DNA of 64,000 nucleotides from Mesobacillus maritimus (lineage in GTDB: Bacteria > Bacillota > Bacilli > Bacillales > Cytobacillaceae). The stretch spans positions 1 to 64,000 of the forward strand of contig NZ_JACWFH010000005.1 of assembly GCF_019749255.1 (NCBI RefSeq). The letters are read 5' to 3'. Of the stretch, positions 54,571 to 62,494 are shown one piece after another. The notes under the pieces were generated by a model. It did not search any database, had not been told where the DNA came from, and saw only the letters and a program-made list of their open reading frames with translations. The first letter of the stretch is position 1, and every line of letters starts with the position of its first letter. The translations under genes and the position numbers were made by a program.

Positions 54571-54600
54571 AAACCTGGGAAATGACAACCCAGTTTTTAA
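54571..54600 (-). terminator. Weak candidate terminator of the dioxygenase gene
   Basis: CTGGG/CCCAG with an 8- to 9-base loop and T-rich flanks lies just after the dioxygenase stop codon on the minus strand. Confidence 0.45.
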
Positions 54601-54604
54601 TTGA

Positions 54605-55588
54605 TCATCCTTGTGTATCAAGTGGCTCCAACCGCGATTCGATTGCCTGTCTTTGATCCTCAAAGTATGGGGGCAAGGCAAGGGTTTCACCTAACTGCTC
54701 GAAAGATTCATCCCCTTCAAAGCCAGGTCCATCCGTAGCTAATTCGAACAAGATGCCGTTCGGCTCACGGAAATAAAGAGAACGGAAATAATATCTTTCC
54801 ACAAAGCCTGAACTAGGGATTCGATTTTCTTTAAGGAAGGCAACCCATTTGCGCAATTCATCTTCACTTTCCACACGAAATGCAACATGGTGCACACTTC
54901 CTCTACCAGCTCGTTCACGAGGAAGATCTGCCTGTACAATAATATGGACCTCTGCACCATTTCCTCCTTCTCCAGTCTCAAATACGGTTACATCATGTTG
55001 GCCGGCAGAAAGATTGTATTTCCCACTTTCTCGATACCCTAATATTTGTGTTAAAACCCGCTCCGTTGGTCTCAAATCGGCAACGGTCAACACGACCGGA
55101 CCGAGCCCAAAGATTGCATGCTCAACTAGAACAGGACTTTTATCCCAAGCCTTCCCCCCCGAAACTCCCTTGTTATTCTCATCAGAAATGAGGGCTAGGC
55201 GCTGATTTTCAAAATCCCTGAAAAACAATGATTTTTTTCCATTCATTTCTGTCAACTCATCATGTTCAACATTATATTTTTCAAAACGCTTTTTCCAATA
55301 TTGAAGAGACTCATCTGATGGTACCCGTAAAGTTGTCAATGAGATGCTGTTTGTCCCTGGATAGGTTCGGCCGGCATTTCGAATTTCAAAAAAAGTTAAA
55401 TCTGTTCCAGGATTTCCTCTTTCGTCTGCATAAAACAGATGATACATTGAGGTTTCATCCTGGTTTACTGTTTTTTTCACTAATCTCATTCCGAGTGTAT
55501 TTGTATAGAATTCATAGTTTCTTTTGGCATCTTTGGTAATGGCAGAAACATGATGCTGCCCTTTTAATGGTTTTAATTGCATGTTCAA
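54605..55588 (-). CDS. VOC-family ring-cleaving dioxygenase (MhqA/MhqO-like)
   Basis: 327 residues made of two vicinal-oxygen-chelate modules. The first metal His is in LKGQHHVSAITKD (about 6-18), the second module begins near GPVVLTVADLRPTERVLTQ, and later metal ligands are in GSVHHVAFRVESED and LFELATDGPGF. The closest Bacillus proteins act on hydroquinones or catechols in quinone detoxification (mhq genes). Whether it answers a MarR-type MhqR is not visible here. AAGGGG precedes the ATG. Confidence 0.88.
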   Translation of the reverse strand: MNMQLKPLKGQHHVSAITKDAKRNYEFYTNTLGMRLVKKTVNQDETSMYHLFYADERGNPGTDLTFFEIRNAGRTYPGTNSISLTTLRVPSDESLQYWKKRFEKYNVEHDELTEMNGKKSLFFRDFENQRLALISDENNKGVSGGKAWDKSPVLVEHAIFGLGPVVLTVADLRPTERVLTQILGYRESGKYNLSAGQHDVTVFETGEGGNGAEVHIIVQADLPRERAGRGSVHHVAFRVESEDELRKWVAFLKENRIPSSGFVERYYFRSLYFREPNGILFELATDGPGFEGDESFEQLGETLALPPYFEDQRQAIESRLEPLDTQG

Positions 55589-55817
55589 ACCCCTTTATTT
55601 GGTCCTTTTTTATCATTGTAGTTCTTAATGGGTAGAGTTTCCAATAACATGCTCTTTAAACACTCCTACATGGGAAGACTCTCTGAAAAACCTTAAATTG
55701 AAGTTTCTGTGAAACATTTAACAAAAATGAAAATTAGAAGGGTTTTTATGTAACAATAAAGAAGAAATAAGGTTAGTACATTTTATACCTCAATTAGAAT
55801 AATTGGAGGTGCACAAG

Positions 55818-56408
55818 ATGCACATGAGTGAACCTTTAAAGGGAAGCCTGGTGCAGCTAGAGAATCTTACAGAAAAAGACCTTCCTGTATTATGGGACCT
55901 CCTCTTTAATGAGGATTATCCAGAATGGAGAAAATGGGATTCACCGTATCTTACCTTACAACCTATTGAATACGAGAAGTTCTATGACCAAATGCTCAAC
56001 TTAATGAAACAGGAACTAGATAAGCAATTGCTGATTAAGGTTTCAGACAATATTATCGGTGTTTTATTTTACGATTGGGAACATGAATCTTCAAATTCAC
56101 TAGAAATTGGAATTGCTATTTACCACCCCACTTATCGAGATGATCAGTATGTCGCAGATGCCTTAATAACATGGATGGACTTTTTATTTTACACCTTTCC
56201 CATTCCCCGAATTGGATTAACAACATGGTCTGGAAATGAACGAATGATCAAAATCGGGAAAGAACTAGGCATGATGGAGGAAGGACGTATTCGCAAAAGT
56301 CGCCTTTATCGAGGGAAATATTATGACAGTATTAAGCTTGGTATCTTAAGAGAAGAGTATGAAAATTTAACAATAAAGAAGAACAATCCATCCATTATGG
56401 ATATTTAA
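55818..56408 (+). CDS. GNAT-family N-acetyltransferase (RimJ/RimL type)
   Basis: 196 residues. The N-terminal part is GSLVQLENLTEKDLPVLWDL; the acetyl-CoA site lies near IGIAIYHPTYRDDQYVADAL. The protein resembles ribosomal-protein-type or spermidine-type acetyltransferases of Bacillus, acceptor unknown. The ATG at 55818 is preferred, GGAGGTG being 6 bases upstream; an in-frame TTG lies at 55803. A terminator follows. Confidence 0.85.
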   Translation: MHMSEPLKGSLVQLENLTEKDLPVLWDLLFNEDYPEWRKWDSPYLTLQPIEYEKFYDQMLNLMKQELDKQLLIKVSDNIIGVLFYDWEHESSNSLEIGIAIYHPTYRDDQYVADALITWMDFLFYTFPIPRIGLTTWSGNERMIKIGKELGMMEEGRIRKSRLYRGKYYDSIKLGILREEYENLTIKKNNPSIMDI

Positions 56409-56422
56409 TAAATCTCACAAAG

Positions 56423-56456
56423 AAGCTTGGGTCTTTTTACGGTTCCAAGCTTTTTA
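56423..56456 (+). terminator. Terminator of the acetyltransferase gene
   Basis: AAGCTTGG/CCAAGCTT with a 13-base loop, followed by TTTATTATTTTT. Confidence 0.82.
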
Positions 56457-56579
56457 TTATTTTTCCAATGAAGAGATTGCCTAATAGTTAAAGAATAATT
56501 GTTCACAATCAGTAGAATTCGCATTACTTACAAATAACCACCATGTTACAATTATTAGAATAAAAAAGGAGGTTCAGCA

Positions 56580-56744
56580 ATGAGTTGGGTATCCATACTT
56601 ACTTTGTCACCCATTTTAATGATATTATTCTACATAGCTATATTTGTTTTTATTATACGTTTTTCAATGAAAGTGCTTAAAAATCAAAAGGAAAACAACG
56701 AAATTCTTAAAAAAATCTATAACAAGTTAGATCAGAAAAATTAG
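56580..56744 (+). CDS. Small single-pass membrane protein
   Basis: 54 residues: one strongly hydrophobic helix (SPILMILFYIAIFVFIIRFS at residues 10-29), then a charged C-terminal tail (KNQKENNEILKKIYNKLDQK), probably a cytosolic coiled-coil. AAGGAGG lies 8 bases before the ATG, so translation is likely. No family is recognised. It stands alone, just before the repeat region. Confidence 0.65.
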   Translation: MSWVSILTLSPILMILFYIAIFVFIIRFSMKVLKNQKENNEILKKIYNKLDQKN

Positions 56745-56796
56745 AAGAGCTGGCCCTCTATACAGGAATAATGTTTTGGCGGTTCGCCTACTACAT

Positions 56797-56811
56797 AAGG
56801 CTGTGTTAAAG
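56797..56811 (+). repeat. Left outer 15-bp inverted repeat
   Basis: AAGGCTGTGTTAAAG, the exact reverse complement of 58693-58707. It marks the left boundary of a nested repeat element. Confidence 0.75.
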
Positions 56812-56885
56812 TACCTTGTTGTTTTTCATACATGGTAGGAGCGGAAGGCACGGAGACTCCTGCGGGAATGCATTCGGACTCCAGC

Positions 56886-57051
56886 TTCCGTTTTCTGCCC
56901 GGGCCTGTCCAAACATTTCCGTTTTTTACCCTGAGACTATCCGATCACAACCCTCAATCGGACTCCATTTCCGTTTTTCACCCTGAGACTGTCCGAACAC
57001 AACCCTCATTCGGACTCCATTTCCGTTTTTTCACCCTGAGACTGTCCGAAC
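56886..57051 (+). repeat. 52-bp tandem repeats, left block
   Basis: Units starting TTTCCGTTTTTCACCCTGAG at 56916, 56968 and 57020, the last interrupted by the insertion sequence; a degenerate unit precedes them. Each full unit contains GTCCGAA and TTCGGAC, able to form a 7-bp hairpin over an 11-base loop. Confidence 0.85.
57048..57051 (+). repeat. Target-site duplication, left copy (GAAC)
   Basis: GAAC here matches 58451-58454, flanking the insertion sequence. Removing the element and one copy restores a 52-bp unit. Confidence 0.6.
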
Positions 57052-57122
57052 TAAAGTTAGTCTAAAAAGTGGACACGTGAAAATGAGATTTTATTTATAA
57101 TAAAAATATCATTTAAAAGGAC

Positions 57123-57425
57123 GTGTTCAAAATGGGGAAGCACTTTTCACAAGAGTATAAAGAATATGTATCAAAGTTAGTGGTTGAGGAAGGCAGAAAG
57201 GCATCAGATGTGGCTTATGAATTAGAAATTTCATATAAGACTATCTGTAGATGGGTCAAGAATTATAGAGAGGAATTAAATTCTAATCAGTCTGGAGAAG
57301 TTTATATTACCCCTTCTGAGTTAGAAAAGCTGAAAAAACAACATGAAAAAGAGATACAACAACTAAAAGAGGAGAATGCAATCCTAAAAAAGGCGATGCA
57401 CATCTTCACCAAAAACCAAGAGTAA
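57123..57425 (+). CDS. IS3-family transposase OrfA (DNA-binding part)
   Basis: 100 residues. The N-terminal helix-turn-helix reads KLVVEEGRKASDVAYELEIS, then YKTICRWVKNYREELN; a leucine-zipper coiled-coil occupies about 60-95 (LEKLKKQHEKEIQQLKEENA). It is the first part of a programmed-frameshift transposase: near its end the codons CTA AAA AAG form the slippery site A AAA AAG at 57386-57392. AAAAGGACG lies before the ATG. Confidence 0.93.
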   Translation: MFKMGKHFSQEYKEYVSKLVVEEGRKASDVAYELEISYKTICRWVKNYREELNSNQSGEVYITPSELEKLKKQHEKEIQQLKEENAILKKAMHIFTKNQE

Positions 57426-58312
57426 TTTATACCTTCATCCAAGCCCACCGTGATGAACATACTGTTGTGAAGATGTGCGAAGTGTTAGAGGTATCACCAA
57501 GCGGTTTTTATAAATGGTTAAGGACTCAAAGTAAACCTCGCTCTGAAAAAGAAGCCTATAAGGATGAAATTAAGCAAAAGATCAGTAAGTCTTTCCACGA
57601 AAGTATGGGGACTTATGGCAGTCCTAGAGTGCATAATGACTTAGTAGAGTGGGGATATAGCATATCGGAGAAAACAGTCGCCAGAAGAATGAAAGAACTC
57701 GGTCTTACAGCTACTCCAAAAGAAAAATTCGTAGTCACAACTGATTCAAAACATAATTTAAATGTATATCCAAACTTAGTTAAACGGGAGTTTAACGTAA
57801 AGGAGCCTAATAAAGTCTGGGTAGCTGATATTACTTATATTTGGACACTTGAAGGTTGGTTATATTTATCTTCGATAATGGATTTGTTTCCTAGGAAAAT
57901 AGTAGGTTGGAGTATAGGGAGTACCATGAAGAAGGAATTGACTCTACAAGCCTTAAACATGGCCATTATCTCAAGGCAGCCACCTGAAGGGGTTATACAT
58001 CATTCTGATCGTGGTTCTCAATATTGTTCTAATGACTATATTGATGCATTGAAAGAACATAAAATGCAAATTAGCATGAGCAGAAAAGGCGACCCGTATG
58101 ACAACGCTTGCATTGAGTCTTTTCACGCTACAATAAAGAAAGACTTAATCTATAGAAGGCGTTTCACTACAAGAGCAGAAGCTATAAAAGCCATCAATTT
58201 TTATATCAGCAATTTTTATAATGAAAAGCGTAAACACTCGACATTGGGAAACTGTTCTCCGAATCAATTTGAGAATAAGTATTACCAGTCAGAGCTTAAA
58301 ATCATCTCATAG
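57394..58312 (+). CDS. IS3-family transposase OrfB (catalytic part)
   Basis: The conventional start is 57467, but the -1 frame is open from the slippery site and reads GDAHLHQKPRVIYTFIQAHR before VVKMCEVLEVSPSGFYKWL, as expected for an OrfAB fusion made by -1 frameshifting. The DDE integrase domain is complete: VWVADITYIW (first Asp), HHSDRGSQYCS (second Asp) and DNACIESFHATIKKDL (Glu). The element looks functional. The stop at 58312 is followed by a hairpin. Confidence 0.92.
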
Positions 58313-58330
58313 ATTAGACATTTGGTGTTA

Positions 58331-58367
58331 AAAATGACCAGTCATGTTTTCCGAGTGGTCATTTTTA
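58331..58367 (+). terminator. Hairpin after the transposase gene
   Basis: AAAAATGACCA/TGGTCATTTTT, an 11-bp stem inside the insertion sequence, probably its terminator. Confidence 0.75.
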
Positions 58368-58450
58368 ACACCCCACCAAACGAAGTGCGGTAGAAGTTTG
58401 AGGAGAATTTTGTCTCAATTTTTTGTGTCTACTTTCTTGACAGAAGACCA

Positions 58451-58631
58451 GAACACAACCCTCATTCGGACTTCATTTCCGTTTTTCACCCTGAGACTGT
58501 CCGAACACAACCCTCATTCGGACTCCATTTCCGTTTTTCACCCAAAGACTGTCCGAACATACCCCTCATTCGGACTCCATTTCCGTTTTTCACCCTGAGA
58601 CAATCCAAACTCTACCTTCATTCGGACTCAA
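58451..58631 (+). repeat. 52-bp tandem repeats, right block
   Basis: The unit cut by the insertion sequence resumes at 58451 (ACAACCCTCATTCGGAC), and further units begin at 58476, 58528 and 58580, the last ones carrying several substitutions. With the left block there are six to seven units in all. Confidence 0.85.
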
Positions 58632-58692
58632 TTGGCGCTTAAGCGCCCGGCACGACCGGGGAAAGCGATGTGCCTTGAGCGAAAATCTCCCC

Positions 58693-58707
58693 CTTTAACA
58701 CAGCCTT
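58693..58707 (-). repeat. Right outer 15-bp inverted repeat
   Basis: CTTTAACACAGCCTT, the exact reverse complement of 56797-56811. Confidence 0.75.
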
Positions 58708-58719
58708 TAATAAAGGAAA

Positions 58720-58751
58720 AGCAGTCCATTTCAATTTAGAAAAGGACTGCT
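58720..58751 (-). terminator. Candidate terminator of nadE
   Basis: AGCAGTCC/GGACTGCT with a 16-base loop lies about 90 bp after the nadE stop and runs into T-rich sequence on the minus strand. Confidence 0.55.
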
Positions 58752-58839
58752 AATTCGTGTGCATAGGTATTGTATATCAAAACAGAACTGTTACAGTTGT
58801 GATCGGTCGTTTTTCAATGTCAATAAGAAGGAACTTTTG

Positions 58840-59658
58840 TTATTTCCACCACTCATCAAAAATAGTTGCAGGTAATTGGCGTTTATGTTCTGTTACGAGA
58901 TAGCGTTTCTCAATTTTTTCCGCAACTTCAGGAGAAACCTTTTTGCCTTCAAGGTAATCATCAAGCTCGTCATAAGTAATACCTAACTCTGTTTCATCGG
59001 CTTGCCCTGGCTTTTGATCCAATAAGTCTGCTGTAGGAACTTTCAAATAGAGCCTTTCTTCTGCACCTAACTCCTGTAGCAAAGCTCTCCCTTGGCGTTT
59101 GCTTAAACCTGATAAAGGGAGAACATCCGCTCCACCATCGCCATATTTTGTATAAAAACCAGTAACAGCCTCGGCAGCATGGTCGGTTCCAATCACAAGC
59201 AACCCTTCTTCTCCGCCAATAGCATATTGTGCAATCATTCTCATGCGTGCCTTTACATTGCCCTTATGATAATCGCTTAGTAATTTGCTACCTATGGTAT
59301 TGAATTCCGTCTCAACAGCATCCACGGCACTTTTGACATTATAAACATACTCTTTATCTGCCTTAATAAAATCTAACGCGGCTTTTGCATCATCCTCATC
59401 TTTCTGAACTCCATAAGGGAGGCGCACAGCAATAAATATTGCTTCATACCCTTCTTTTCTAGCTTCTTCCACCGCAAGCTGGGCAAGTCTGCCTGCTAGA
59501 CTTGAATCTTGTCCACCACTAATTCCAAGTACAAAACCTTTGGCTCGAGAGTTTTTTAAGTAGTTTTTTAGAAAAGTTACACGGTCTTTAATTTCTTGCT
59601 TTGCATCAATTTCTGACTTTACATGTAAATCCTTTATAATTCTCTCTTGTATATTCAT
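58840..59658 (-). CDS. nadE: NH3-dependent NAD+ synthetase
   Basis: 272 residues, the length of B. subtilis NadE. The PP-loop [16 protein letters not shown] (about 44-59) binds [23 protein letters not shown] (about 156-175) and the C-terminal [14 protein letters not shown] are diagnostic. It amidates nicotinic acid adenine dinucleotide to NAD+ using ammonia and ATP, as the last step of NAD synthesis. The ATG at 59658 is chosen because GAGGTGG precedes it; an in-frame GTG at 59667 overlaps the ribosome binding site. Confidence 0.96.
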   Translation of the reverse strand: MNIQERIIKDLHVKSEIDAKQEIKDRVTFLKNYLKNSRAKGFVLGISGGQDSSLAGRLAQLAVEEARKEGYEAIFIAVRLPYGVQKDEDDAKAALDFIKADKEYVYNVKSAVDAVETEFNTIGSKLLSDYHKGNVKARMRMIAQYAIGGEEGLLVIGTDHAAEAVTGFYTKYGDGGADVLPLSGLSKRQGRALLQELGAEERLYLKVPTADLLDQKPGQADETELGITYDELDDYLEGKKVSPEVAEKIEKRYLVTEHKRQLPATIFDEWWK

Positions 59659-59755
59659 CGCATCCACCTCATTTATAACATACTAAAAGTTTAATACTTT
59701 CTGACTCTAGATTCAAATGAATGGTCGGATTGGACGAGCGGTATCTTTTTTTAAC

Positions 59756-59762
59756 TTCGACA
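59756..59762 (-). promoter_or_regulatory. Candidate Spo0A box upstream of racA
   Basis: TGTCGAA on the minus strand, an exact 0A box, about 90 bp upstream of the expected racA transcription start. Such a 7-mer occurs by chance several times in a window of this size, so it rests on the B. subtilis precedent that Spo0A acts on racA. Confidence 0.4.
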
Positions 59763-59819
59763 AAACACGAAGAATCTTCTCTTTCTTTGCCGAACAAATA
59801 CTTGTTTTGTCATTCTTAA

Positions 59820-59844
59820 AGGATTCCTTTATTCGATAGCGAAT
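59820..59844 (+). promoter_or_regulatory. Candidate SigH promoter of racA
   Basis: AGGATTC (59820-59826), 11 bp, then AGCGAAT (59838-59844), matching the SigH pattern AGGAWWW-N11-RNNGAAT except for one W. The racA gene of B. subtilis is transcribed by SigH at the start of sporulation. Confidence 0.65.
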
Positions 59845-59869
59845 GTGTAATTATCGGGGAGGGATTCGT

Positions 59870-60391
59870 ATGAATACAAATGCAGTTGCAAAATTACTTG
59901 GTGTTTCACCGAGCACCATTCAGCGCTGGGTGAAGCATGCCAATCTTAAAATGAACCGAAATGAACTTGGCCATTATGTGTTTAATGATGCAGATATTGA
60001 TGTAATGAAAAAAATTCAAGAGCAGATTAATAATGGAGTCCTCCTTCAAGATATTGCTGCAGCAGCGAAAAAGACTCGACAGGCAACGGTAAGGAAAGAA
60101 ATGCGCCAGGAGGATTTCGAGAAACTTCTAACTAAAATAACTGAACTCGAGGCAAAAATAGAGCGTAAAGCTGACGAACATGTTTCGTACCAACTCCTGC
60201 AGCACCGAAGAGAAATCGAGGAACTCCATGAAAAAATCGACACTCTCACTCAACAAATTGAAAGGTTAGAAGAAAAGGACAGAAAAAATGAAATGGATTC
60301 AATTGATATGGTTGCAGCCTCCACTGAAGAGACTGGACTCTTTAAAAGGCTAAAGAAAAAAAACTTCATTAGTTCGTTTTTAGGGATTTAA
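59870..60391 (+). CDS. racA: Chromosome-anchoring protein RacA
   Basis: 173 residues. The N-terminal MerR-like helix-turn-helix MNTNAVAKLLGVSPSTIQRW binds DNA; residues about 85-150 are a coiled-coil (FEKLLTKITELEAKIERKAD, then REIEELHEKIDTLTQQIERL). In B. subtilis RacA binds the origin region and DivIVA to anchor chromosomes at the cell poles in sporulation. The ATG at 59870 is preferred, with GGGGAGGG upstream; the frame is open from 59843. Confidence 0.9.
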   Translation: MNTNAVAKLLGVSPSTIQRWVKHANLKMNRNELGHYVFNDADIDVMKKIQEQINNGVLLQDIAAAAKKTRQATVRKEMRQEDFEKLLTKITELEAKIERKADEHVSYQLLQHRREIEELHEKIDTLTQQIERLEEKDRKNEMDSIDMVAASTEETGLFKRLKKKNFISSFLGI

Positions 60392-60420
60392 AAAAGCACA
60401 TTTCAATGATGTGCTTTTTT
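60390..60420 (+). terminator. Terminator of racA
   Basis: AAAAAGCACAT/ATGTGCTTTTT followed by T. Confidence 0.9.
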
Positions 60421-60497
60421 CATTCTCGTTGACTTAAATATAGCTTTGTGAATAACCTAGTTTTCATCCTGGACAGCGTTCTATCAAGTAGTTTTAT

Positions 60498-61526
60498 CTA
60501 TGTAGTGATTTTTTCATATGTCTTTTTATCACATATAATAAATAATCTGCCATCAGTTGGGATCTCTTCATGAGAGCGGCGTGCAATATCTAAGCTAGTT
60601 CCGTCCGAAATTAATGTTGCACCTTGTTCAAATAGTTCTGCAGCAGCATCTCTATACGTAACCCAATGGTTCTTCTTCCTAATCTCATAAAGGGTTTCCC
60701 CTTCTTTTTTACTCATAAGCTGTTCGAATAATTGACTAGATCCATGATGAATGGTCGCTTGCGCCATTAATCGAGACAAAGAGTCACTAGACAAAATAAA
60801 TTCATCGACATTTGCGTGGTCAAAAAGCGCTAGGTGCATTTCCTTCTTCACTTCCACCACTGTATAGATATCTTTATTGTGTTTTTTTGCCAGTTGCTCC
60901 ACTCTTGAAGCAATGAGAAGAGACTTTCCATCCGAATACTCTGCGTGTTCATTCCATTCATCGGAAAAAATCGCCACCGATTTTGCCTCAAGAATATTGG
61001 CTTTTAGTAAGATATCTTCAGCAGCTGGGTTTCCACTAACAAAATGGACCCGCTCGTGAACGATTGGGGAATGGGGGCTATTATCAATAACGACCACATC
61101 ACTTTTATTATCGTTAAGGAGGATTTCCTCAAGGATACTTCCGAGCTTATCCTTTGAGGAGCCAATCAAGATATAATGTTGTTTCCCCTCATATTTCAAT
61201 TTCCCTTCCTCCTTTAGCCTCCGGAAGATAGTAAAACCCTCGAAGAGCTTCCCTACAAGAATCCCCATTGCGCCAATCCCAAAGGTATAGACAAAGGCCA
61301 TTGTAAAGATCTTTCCAAAATCAGTTTTAGGATATATCTCACCGTATCCAACTGTAACAAGTGTTGTCATCGTCCACCATAGGGCGTCAAGAAAACGCGG
61401 AAATGTTTCAGCCTCGACCTTCAACATTAAAAAACTACAAAGCACTATTAGAATAATAGCAATCACTGCCGCATGCCACAGACTGATCTTGATAAATTTT
61501 GAGAGCATTCTATGTAAAACACCCAT
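60498..61526 (-). CDS. Potassium channel protein with RCK/TrkA-N domain (YugO-like)
   Basis: 342 residues. Two membrane helices enclose the pore loop ALWWTMTTLVTVGYGEIYP (selectivity filter TVGYG). A cytosolic TrkA-N (RCK) domain starts near KQHYILIGSSKDKLGSILEE. This is the layout of ligand-gated bacterial K+ channels; B. subtilis YugO, involved in electrical signalling in biofilms, is the likely counterpart. Start codon: a GTG at 61544 and ATGs at 61529 and 61526 are in frame; AGAGG is best spaced for 61526. Confidence 0.87.
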   Translation of the reverse strand: MGVLHRMLSKFIKISLWHAAVIAIILIVLCSFLMLKVEAETFPRFLDALWWTMTTLVTVGYGEIYPKTDFGKIFTMAFVYTFGIGAMGILVGKLFEGFTIFRRLKEEGKLKYEGKQHYILIGSSKDKLGSILEEILLNDNKSDVVVIDNSPHSPIVHERVHFVSGNPAAEDILLKANILEAKSVAIFSDEWNEHAEYSDGKSLLIASRVEQLAKKHNKDIYTVVEVKKEMHLALFDHANVDEFILSSDSLSRLMAQATIHHGSSQLFEQLMSKKEGETLYEIRKKNHWVTYRDAAAELFEQGATLISDGTSLDIARRSHEEIPTDGRLFIICDKKTYEKITT

Positions 61527-61544
61527 CATGTATCCTCTTTTCAC

Positions 61545-61823
61545 AATGCTCTTATTGCTTATAGCGTTTATTGCATTTTATTTGTACACATCTAAAGAAA
61601 TCCAATTATCAGATAAGAACTTGTAAACTTATTTAAAGCTTCATCATTAGCCGTACTTACGCTAAAATTCCAACTGAGTTTTTAAAGTATGCCCAAAACA
61701 GTGAAGATGAATGCCTCTTTTTTGCATCTGTCCAAGAGTATATTTTTTTCAACAATAAAAAGAACGGCGGTTTTTTATCCCCCGTCCAATTTTAAAATCA
61801 ATCAAACCAAATTATGGAGCCAG
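61545..61823. other. Intergenic region with nothing recognised
   Basis: AT-rich, containing long T tracts but no gene. It should hold the channel gene promoter and the end of the ykuK transcript; no perfect terminator is seen. Confidence 0.4.
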
Positions 61824-62351
61824 TTACTTCGTAAAGCGATTCGCATAGCTGGAGGCTACAAATGCTTCTGGTTTAATTTTAGGTTCAACGCCAATGGTTT
61901 CAAGTCGTGAAACCATTTCCTGTACAAACTCTCTTGTCTTATTTCTCTTCCCCGAACCGATATCCAAATGACCTTCCATCGTAAAAGTAGCACCTTTATA
62001 GATATGCGGTAAAACGATGTCAATCATCCGGTTCTTATGCTCTTCTGTAAACTGATAAACGATTTCCTCCGTAAGTGAAGTTTCATAACTGATCCGTTCA
62101 TGGAGATGAAGCATTTTTCTTGGAACAATACTTTTTCTAATACAAGCCCATGCGCCTTTCCCTTCATTTTGAATCACAATGCCAGTAATAAAAATGGTTC
62201 TGTCCATATGAACCTGAGAATCAGTTCCAACCATCAACTTGTAATTCCCATTTGGCTTTCGGTTCATAAATTTAAGGATTCTCTCAAATACCTGGTCAAA
62301 AGTCATGTTCTGTTCTTGTAAATTCTGAAAAACATACTGATTTGTACCCAC
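61824..62351 (-). CDS. ykuK: YkuK-family ribonuclease H-like protein
   Basis: 175 residues. The family signature KLMVGTDSQVHMDRTIFITG (about 38-57) contains the first acidic residue of an RNase H-like fold; HLDIGSGKRNKTREFVQEMV (about 128-147) contains another. The B. subtilis YkuK protein is similar in length; activity is unproven. The ATG has an AGGTGGG site upstream. Confidence 0.9.
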   Translation of the reverse strand: MGTNQYVFQNLQEQNMTFDQVFERILKFMNRKPNGNYKLMVGTDSQVHMDRTIFITGIVIQNEGKGAWACIRKSIVPRKMLHLHERISYETSLTEEIVYQFTEEHKNRMIDIVLPHIYKGATFTMEGHLDIGSGKRNKTREFVQEMVSRLETIGVEPKIKPEAFVASSYANRFTK

Positions 62352-62494
62352 CTGTTATCACCACATTATTTGGGATAGAGTTGAATTTTTCACCCTAAAC
62401 ACCTTTGATACTACTATTGTATTAAGCTAGTAACAGGATGTTGTTCATTTTCTGTGATTTTTTCAGACGGACACGCACCAATCGAACCTTTCAT

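Larger units (their letters stand above)
57052..58450 (+). mobile_element. Intact IS3-family insertion sequence (IS150-like)
   Basis: About 1.4 kb, inserted inside a 52-bp repeat unit. It carries orfA and orfB with an A6G frameshift site. The ends contain GTCTAAAAAGTGGACAC on the left and the complement of GTCAAGAAAGTAGACAC on the right, 14 of 17 matching. Boundaries are set by the interrupted repeat; the exact terminal bases are uncertain by a few positions. Confidence 0.85.

Noticed and set aside
56886-58631. CRISPR array
   Set aside because: The 52-bp units are contiguous with no unique spacers, each contains its own hairpin, and there are no cas genes.
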